Shown here piece after piece: positions 60,001-64,000 of a DNA stretch of 64,000 nucleotides (its first letter is position 1; each line of letters opens with the position of its first letter). This DNA is from Schistosoma haematobium (lineage: Eukaryota > Platyhelminthes > Trematoda > Strigeidida > Schistosomatidae). Under the pieces are notes generated by a model. It was given only the letters and a program-made list of their open reading frames with translations. It was not told the DNA's origin and searched no databases. The position numbers were made by a program, and so were the translations under genes. The DNA lies in the NCBI RefSeq assembly GCF_000699445.3, contig NC_067196.1, forward strand, positions 77,366,364 through 77,430,363. Direction: 5' to 3'.

Positions 60001-61659
60001 TGATTATGAATTAATCGACATTACATTATGAATATGTAGTGCTATTTATAACAGTAAAATAATAGTAAGTAAACCATAAAACAGACAATAAAAATATTGT
60101 TCCATTATAAACTGATTACATAATTATGAGAATCGGAAATGAAAAAAAGAATCTAAACAGGAATTCTTAATGTCTTGTTAAATTATCCTATAAAATGATC
60201 CAAGATTTTTAAAAAAAGATACAGTACAAAACTTTTAACGGATGCATAATTTAAGTTTGTTTGTTTTTTATACAAATTTTTGTAGCATTCACTGTATATA
60301 AAAGTTAAAGTCATACATAACCATAAAATATAATAGATGAGTTTCAATAGGATAATTATTTTCTATATTTCCATTATATTGAATTAATTTTCAATATCAA
60401 TTAAATATACAAAAAAATAGAGTTTCATTTTGAAAATGAATTCAAGTATAATAATGAATTTAAGTAAGTTGGTTTATTGATTTTTTTTCTCATTTTTTGT
60501 AACTTCACATATTAGTTGTTAAGTCGAAAAATAAAATCGATTTCACCATCGAGATAATCATCATGTTTGATCTCTTTTTCTTTTCTTTTTTTCTTTTCTA
60601 TTTTTTGATAAATGTTAATTTGTAAAATCAACAAATAACATTTATGCAAAAATACAATAAATAAACGAAATACTTGTATATCAAATATACATATTTTTTG
60701 AAAATTGTTATTGTCATTGTTGACAAAAACAAATATCTTGTATACCAATATGATTTGTTCTACAAATAGATAATTTCCATGGTGATAAATTATTTAAATA
60801 AAGAGTAGAGAGCAAATAAGTGATATATATATATATATAGTATGAATATTCCCTTTTAACATGAGAATTTTTGAAAAGAGTATACAGCTGGTTATTCCTA
60901 GGAACTAGTCATGTCAAAAACTTCACATTTAATTCTCAGTTTAATTCCCGAGTGCGGAATCGTAGGTGCACATTGCCGAAGAGTACTGTGCTAGGACGAA
61001 AAATTCTTTCAGTGCTTTCAGGTTTTCAGTGATGGTCTAATTTAGATCGTTTTGCGATTTCAGTGAAATTCAACAATTTTTACAACCCCATACTGAAAAA
61101 TATTATGATCAAGTTTAATTTATGATTGTGTAATGTAGATTTAGTACGTATCAATTCAATTTGGTTTAGATTGAAACCGATGTAGGTTGTGGCTGGATGT
61201 AATCAATATGAAATCCTGGACTTGGGTTTCGTGTTGTTTTACACTCGTTAGCAAGGTTTACTTATAGTTGTACCTGGTTACTATCAGGTAATCAAACTAT
61301 TTGAAACTGATAAAACTTATTTCACAGACAAAATTTTATAGTAGCGCTTATTGACATGATTCTAAAATAAATTTCTTTGTCTTCTTTTTTTGAAGTATGT
61401 AGTGATTTTGTTTAGAAAGACAATAAGGTTTAAAGGTTAAATCACCCATCTCACACTCTACAACATCCCCAAAACATATTTATATATATCCTTATGTATA
61501 ATCGAATTGTCTTGTGATTTTAACCGTTTCTCCTATAAAATCCTACTTTAGGGTAATACTCATTACAGTACAAATCGTACCACTCCGTTTGGACGTAATG
61601 CTGCTTTTACAACACCGATTGATCAATATTTGAATAGTCGGATGCCATGTGAAATGCAA
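41244..61659 (+). CDS. SPAG8: SPAG8-like axonemal/sperm protein, partial, four exons seen
   Basis: Exons: 41244-41283, 41325-41439, 51587-51649, 61552-61659; introns 41, 10147 and 9902 bases, all GT/AG and in phase. The chain reads KEDIELYKKI, then EVEQEFMAKYEPVDYRSVTK with LPPRPEPM, then VKEQPVTFWTEHRDKMH, then HYSTNRTTPFGRNAAFTTPI. The order D/PxDYxS-T, LPP-PEPM, EQPxTFW, TPFxRNxxFxTP is, from memory, the C-terminal region of SPAG8, a protein inside the doublet microtubules of sperm tails and cilia. Schistosomes have ciliated larvae and flame cells, and sperm axonemes. N-terminal exons and the last exon were not found; the first visible exon needs one upstream base. An alternative is a related microtubule inner protein. 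Confidence 0.68.
43824..45146 (-). mobile_element. RTE-clade LINE, copy 2, 5'-truncated
   Basis: Inserted in the CR1 element with an 11-base target duplication GTATACCATGT (43813-43823 and 45147-45157). It starts inside the RT palm (VVFLDLKAAFDSVDREI) and ends in (CAGT)n. Frames 45143-44865 and 44773-44153 are the same as in copy 1, including the frameshift after MEITLVY; only a few base differences were noticed. The sharp duplication and low divergence mark a recent insertion. Confidence 0.92.
46381..47019 (-). CDS. CR1 LINE ORF1 with PHD-type zinc finger
   Basis: 212 codons. Residues about 10-62 hold a PHD-like cysteine/histidine array: CGQPYC, MQCDECNKWFHMMC, LCMFCC. PHD fingers bind chromatin tails and are known in ORF1 of CR1 LINEs. 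The rest is low-complexity Ser/Thr-rich with a basic patch (RKRRRVGK, about 170). In this copy the frame stops at 46381; the usual C-terminal ORF1 domain follows downstream with further stop codons (about 46380-45880). The second CR1 piece at 47260-48310 keeps that C-terminal domain open. Confidence 0.75.
   Translation of the reverse strand: MIFKMARSTHKCGQPYCLFPVEEGMQCDECNKWFHMMCTRLSPTAYKRCSKPNSHWLCMFCCSSKTLLIQKAISLLVLANKKVDEGCTGNIGTDDEDCVSVVSAVMAQAKHLPVQPAIKPSTPKQSMSDTSLDIGGHVATAATGDPDKTVIVPSGSNVDATTDGKWMTRKRRRVGKTAKTNGRLLDKSLVDSQTTPPNSHSKASSNIVVSHS
47260..48310 (-). mobile_element. Second CR1-type LINE fragment: ORF1 C-terminus and endonuclease start
   Basis: The minus-strand frame 48153-47635 (172 codons) is an ORF1 C-terminal domain: LKVVFKSSNERDLILQ, SGIFICKDLSLADRVK, REAEKELQLR. 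A likely ORF1 start, MASSRKRLEAAIARLDRF, is at 48310, one stop or shift away. The endonuclease N-terminus follows at 47578 (DIISVTETWVSQVIDS, RADRIQKRKGGGV) and breaks off near 47290. It sits just upstream of the first CR1 copy, so two related elements lie in tandem. Confidence 0.75.
48380..48590 (-). mobile_element. CR1 RT thumb scrap
   Basis: The minus strand encodes ILTFHIFNNDYGAN, matching LILAFRIFNYDLGVN in the CR1 copy at about 41960, with stops around it. Together with 49080-49250 it forms one CR1 remnant split by the (ATT)n-tailed repeat. Confidence 0.6.
48591..48702. repeat. (ATT)n microsatellite
   Basis: About 37 ATT units with a few interruptions (GTT, ACT). On the minus strand it is the (AAT)n tail of the repeat at 48705-49090. 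The Asn-, Ile- or Tyr-run frames across it are not genes. Confidence 0.92.
48703..49090 (-). repeat. Interspersed repeat with (AAT)n tail, copy 2
   Basis: Minus-strand copy of the repeat at 34310-34640. It ends in AATAAAGCTTC followed by the (AAT)n run, as a polyadenylation-like signal plus tail would. It interrupts a CR1 remnant. Both copies contain a weakly similar coding-like stretch (QYALK.MN.N in translation), too short to name. Confidence 0.6.
49080..49250 (-). mobile_element. CR1 RT scrap
   Basis: On the minus strand the translation contains a Y-V-R-P-x-L-x-Y-C-I-Q-A sequence as in the CR1 copy near 42130 (YVRPHLEYCIQAASPC). Stops and shifts are frequent. Confidence 0.6.
49251..51586. 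other. SPAG8 intron, unassigned part
   Basis: About 2.3 kb of AT-rich intron. A plus-strand frame at 49498-49773 is longer than its neighbours but shows no motif I recognise. Nothing else stands out. Confidence 0.45.
51650..54960. other. SPAG8 intron, AT-rich part
   Basis: About 3.3 kb of strongly AT-rich sequence after the EQPxTFW exon. No repeat family, exon or RNA gene was recognised. Confidence 0.5.
54985..55255 (+). mobile_element. Penelope-like element fragment, GIY-YIG region
   Basis: The plus-strand frame 55000-55206 reads FRIHQFNCSCGASFIDRCSR, then PEHLLVWSTKGIVQNVNSPI, and past one stop AHLVQTDHTA. This pattern (Y.F.CSCG..YIGRC.R...R..EH) is the GIY-YIG endonuclease region of Penelope-like retroelements; here YIG has become FID. 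It breaks off near 55255, where another repeat begins. Confidence 0.62.
55240..55605 (-). mobile_element. tRNA-headed SINE-like repeat, copy 2
   Basis: Matches the body of the repeat at 6278-6665 (GACATAAGTAGTATATGGTG, GAGACAATTGATGGA, ACTACAACAATAATA) in the same orientation. The tRNA-like head is eroded or missing. Confidence 0.5.
56420..56535 (-). mobile_element. Sm-alpha SINE, minus-strand half of an inverted pair
   Basis: Carries the family 3' segment and a hammerhead with CTGAGGAG and GGACGAAAC present. Stem II is spoiled by GCGCC in place of GTCCC, and stem I has one mismatch (GCACTG/CAATGC). Head-to-head with the plus-strand copy at 56590-56692. Confidence 0.8.
56536..56692 (+). mobile_element. 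Sm-alpha SINE, plus-strand half of an inverted pair
   Basis: A short GC-rich head (56536-56590) with traces of a tRNA-like promoter, then a complete hammerhead region and the 3' segment up to GACTCATGATTTCA. It lies in the second long SPAG8 intron in the sense orientation. Confidence 0.82.
56599..56644 (+). ncRNA. Hammerhead ribozyme (Sm-alpha type), core intact
   Basis: All elements of a hammerhead can be drawn. Stem I is GCACTG (56599-56604) with CAGTGC (56639-56644), six pairs. The core is CTGAGGA (56605-56611; the seventh position is variable in known ribozymes). Stem II is GTCT (56612-56615) with GGAC (56623-56626), loop CATACTA. GAAA is at 56627-56630. Stem III is the short palindrome ACGG/CCGT (56630-56637). 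Predicted cleavage is after C56638. Sm-alpha repeats of schistosomes are known to carry self-cleaving hammerheads with very short stem III. Expression as part of SPAG8 pre-mRNA or from the SINE promoter is inferred. Confidence 0.82.
57044..57088. repeat. (TA)n microsatellite
   Basis: About 20 TA units, just upstream of the Penelope C-terminal fragment. Confidence 0.9.
57100..57306 (+). mobile_element. Penelope-like element, C-terminal fragment
   Basis: The plus-strand frame reads DSGHVVDRNKSFKVIYRIP, then a basic/aliphatic end (LLHIAKAIGIRANKPSLCVQ, SLSLPWPY) before a stop. The DSGH..D..KSF stretch aligns with TDHTANMKQSF of the fragment at 54985-55255, so they derive from two different copies of one family rather than one split element. 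Confidence 0.55.
58205..58445 (+). mobile_element. RTE-clade LINE 3' end
   Basis: The plus strand encodes EVRHRVFGHRDDNAFGVT, HRLRWLGHVLRMSSQRIPRR and a terminal MYLVPSCTNI, i.e. the RT C-terminus, followed by a (AAATA)n-like tail. Its 3' part is the sequence also seen, without coding part, at 7325-7455 and 25905-26030. It is a different RTE subfamily from the copies at 11 and 44 kb. Confidence 0.75.
58446..59600. other. SPAG8 intron, unassigned part
   Basis: AT-rich sequence without recognised repeats. A plus-strand frame at 58786-58968 is open but lacks motifs and exon-like splice sites in phase with SPAG8. Confidence 0.45.
59640..59945 (-). mobile_element. Ancient RTE LINE 3' remnant
   Basis: Follows, with heavy divergence, the 3' part of RTE copy 1 (11150-11400): TCTCCAATCATTGGTTACAA against TCTCCAACCACTGGTTACGA, and later a GACCTAACTACCTCAGTTGAT stretch against CCCAACCATCTCAGTCGATG. 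No open frame remains. Confidence 0.6.
60945..61095 (+). mobile_element. Degenerate Sm-alpha SINE
   Basis: Recognisable by GTGCTAGGACGAAAAATTC, TCAGTGCTTTCAGGTTTTC and the 3' segment. The ribozyme core reads CCGAAGAG instead of CTGANGAG and stem III is lost, so it is dead. It lies 460 bases before the SPAG8 exon at 61552. Confidence 0.7.
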
Positions 61660-62929
61660 GTATATTCACGTTAAAAAAATAATAACAAGAAGTTAAATGA
61701 GGCAGTTGCCTCTATTTATTTATACCATTTATTTATAACTATGCATCATTTTACCATAATAAAGCAAAATAATCATACTGCTCTAATTTTTCGGAGTAAT
61801 TCATTGTATTGTATGCTAAGATTGGTATATATGAAAAGAATATGTGAGATCGTAATGAAAAAAGCTATCATTTAACTATTCAGTTTACTTTAACACTAAA
61901 ACCGACTAAGGGGCCTATAAGAGAATATTTGATGGGCCTCGGAAACAACGGGACGTTTGTTCAACATTCAATTACCAGATACAACTAAACAAATGAAATT
62001 ATATGAAAAATATAGAGTTTACCACTAAATTCAGGTTAAAAGTTTGTAAATGATGAGTTATTTTTGATTTAAAACTCATAAACAGAAGAACAACTGTCAG
62101 TCTGAACACGAAACTGGAATTAAAAGAAAAGCTAGGATATGGTGAAGGGTAAACGATAAAAACATTCGCATTCATATTCAAAATAGCGGGATAATTTGAA
62201 AGCATAAAAAACAAAAGAAATAACTCGGATGACAGGTATCGAGCTAAAACCCCTTATCTACTATGATCAACAAAAAACCGGGTGATAAAAGCAAAAATCA
62301 GAAAAGATGCTTAGCAACCCAGTGTTCAACTCCGATTTAATCAAATGATTATGCTTACGAAATGTAGGTCCCGGCTGCCCTCGTATATAACTATCAACTT
62401 AGTTCACGTAATTAAATAACGGAATAAAATAAACTAAATGCGAGAATAAATCTTGGATACGTGTATTTCATACACTTCATAAACCAGATAGACAATGAGA
62501 GAAACGAATCCAGGAAGCAGACGACAGAAGACAAGTGTGCCAACTCAAATGAATTAAGGGTGAAAATATTATATCTAGATAAAAATAAGACCAAGATGTG
62601 ATGAATAGATAGAGCGACACACACAGAAACGCACATAAAAAGTTAGACTGATTGACGAGTAAACGACAAGGTTAAAATATGGCCAAAGGCGAATAACTTA
62701 GCAGATACTCAAGCAATCGTAAAAATAAGAGCACGAAAAAGTACCAGAGAAAACACGGAGCGAAATAAGGAAAAGGAGGAGATCGTTGAAAATTAAGACA
62801 AAACATAGATAAAAAGTAATGAACAGGGGGAAAAGAATGAAAGGAGAAACGGAAAACTTAACCTATGTACTTTAGCATATTAGAAGAGTGAACAATAGTA
62901 AAGTACAATAGCAAAACTTCCGGAACAAG

Positions 62930-63200
62930 GTCATCGTTCAGTAAACGATAAGCCCATTTTAGATCCCCATGTATCCCATATTAAAATAACGGAAATAATT
63001 TGAAATATCTTAGTCTGTCTTCATAAGATAAGCCAGAAAGATTGTTCACCACTATAGTCCCTCGTAGTAAAACTAATTCCAGCATATCTGCCTCATACGT
63101 GAAATAAGGACTCGCTGCTTTTAAATATGGTCTGACGAAAGTCGGATATAAAAATCTAAATATTTCGTCATCAAAATATAGAAAAGACAAACGCATAGCC
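62930..63200 (-). mobile_element. CR1 RT thumb remnant
   Basis: The minus-strand frame 63196-62981 reads DDEIFRFLYPTFVRPYLKAA, then LSGLSYEDRLRYFKLFPL, matching FRILYPIYVRPHLEYC and LSRLPYDERLKRLNLFSL of the CR1 copy near 42 kb. Confidence 0.7.
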
Positions 63201-63496
63201 CATTATATTATATAGCTTTTGCAGCAACACTAACGTTAGTACAACAATCGAGATCACAGTTCAATACGACTCAAAAACATATAAAGGACATGACATTTAA
63301 AAAACAAAACAAAATAAACAATGTTGGAAATCAAAGAAGAAATAAAATTGTATTTAAAACTACTGATCATGAGACTGAACACTTAAAAGAAATACCATAA
63401 ATATTTTAGAAGCAATCACAACACAATTAAAATGCTCATATCAGCATCCAACTATGTGAAAACTCATCACAAATGATTCCCAGTTGACATTCATTC

Positions 63497-63528
63497 ACAC
63501 ATTCATTCATTCATTCATTCATTCATCC
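63497..63528. repeat. (CATT)n microsatellite
   Basis: Six to eight CATT units, the last slightly changed. Confidence 0.85.
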
Positions 63529-63529
63529 A

Positions 63530-64000
63530 TCAATGTTTGACGGATCCTGCATGTATTTTATTGTCGAGCAGTGAGAGGTGCACGTAATCTGTATGATGCT
63601 GGAAACCACACAATCGTACTCCGAGACACAACTGATCAAGTGAATCTCTCACCATATCAATGATCCAACAACTGACAAGCAGTCTGGACTTCGTGTGTGC
63701 GTGTGGCTATACAGAATCAGGTTGTCTGATCAGTGATGAGTATGTCAGTAGATTGTATAGTTTTGCTTAAATTGAAGAAAGTTTTCACGACTGGATCATT
63801 CGAAGGTGGTGACTCCTTCTGAAGAAGTCGTCAAGACTAGTGTCGTCGAGACTAGCGTGGCCACCGATGTCGGTTGATGTGGACGGTTCGACAGCCTCGT
63901 GGCGGATGTGACACTGGTGGTCGAGTGATCGGTGAGTGCTGTGAATCTCAGGGAATCGAGTGTAACGCGAAGGATGCAGTTAGACTTGTGTGTCTTCTTA
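63530..64000. other. Less AT-rich block at the right edge
   Basis: About 470 bases, visibly richer in G and C than the preceding 2 kb and directly behind the (CATT)n run. No convincing exon or element motif was seen. It resembles a dispersed repeat unit more than a gene, but nothing in the window matches it. Confidence 0.3.

Noticed and set aside
1..64000. CRISPR array, operon or bacterial genes
   Set aside because: Spliced genes, SINEs and LINEs mark an animal genome; no regularly spaced direct repeats were seen.

Overview
The window looks like genomic DNA of a blood fluke (Schistosoma). It is AT-rich, the genes are split by introns of 33-44 bases as well as introns of over 10 kb, and the repeats are ones known from schistosomes: Sm-alpha SINEs carrying a hammerhead ribozyme, RTE/SR2-like and CR1/SR1-like LINEs, Penelope-like remnants and a gypsy LTR element. 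The calls rest on reading splice sites and protein motifs by eye; no database search was possible.

Two host genes could be pieced together. On the minus strand, positions 27884 to 197 hold an 18-exon HSP70-superfamily gene, the ER chaperone HYOU1/GRP170. It has a signal peptide, all ATPase-domain signatures, the acidic loop and the helical C-terminal domain. Its first three introns are tiny and the later ones are large; intron 9 is 10.4 kb and full of nested retrotransposons. On the plus strand, at least four short exons between 41244 and 61659 fit SPAG8, a sperm/ciliary axoneme protein. Its two long introns (about 10 kb each) hold LINE copies, Penelope remnants and an inverted pair of ribozyme SINEs.

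Layout: 1-27884 is HYOU1 with Sm-alpha copies (3.1-4.0 kb), a tRNA-headed SINE (6.3-6.7 kb) and the nested block (10.8-20.0 kb: an RTE LINE broken by an internally deleted gypsy element and by a CR1 LINE). 27.9-30.3 kb holds the HYOU1 promoter side, a LINE scrap, a possible solo LTR and an unrecognised broken membrane-protein-like frame. 30.3-38.5 kb holds two decayed LINEs on opposite strands. 41.2-61.7 kb is SPAG8 with its intronic elements. 61.7-64 kb holds a CR1 scrap, a tetranucleotide repeat and a less AT-rich block of unknown nature.

Most of the sequence outside exons is retroelement-derived. The strongest points are one Sm-alpha hammerhead with every core element intact, palindromic Sm-alpha pairs, a gypsy element whose RT/RNase H/integrase core is missing while gag, protease and the integrase tail stay in one open frame, and a frameshift shared by two young RTE copies.
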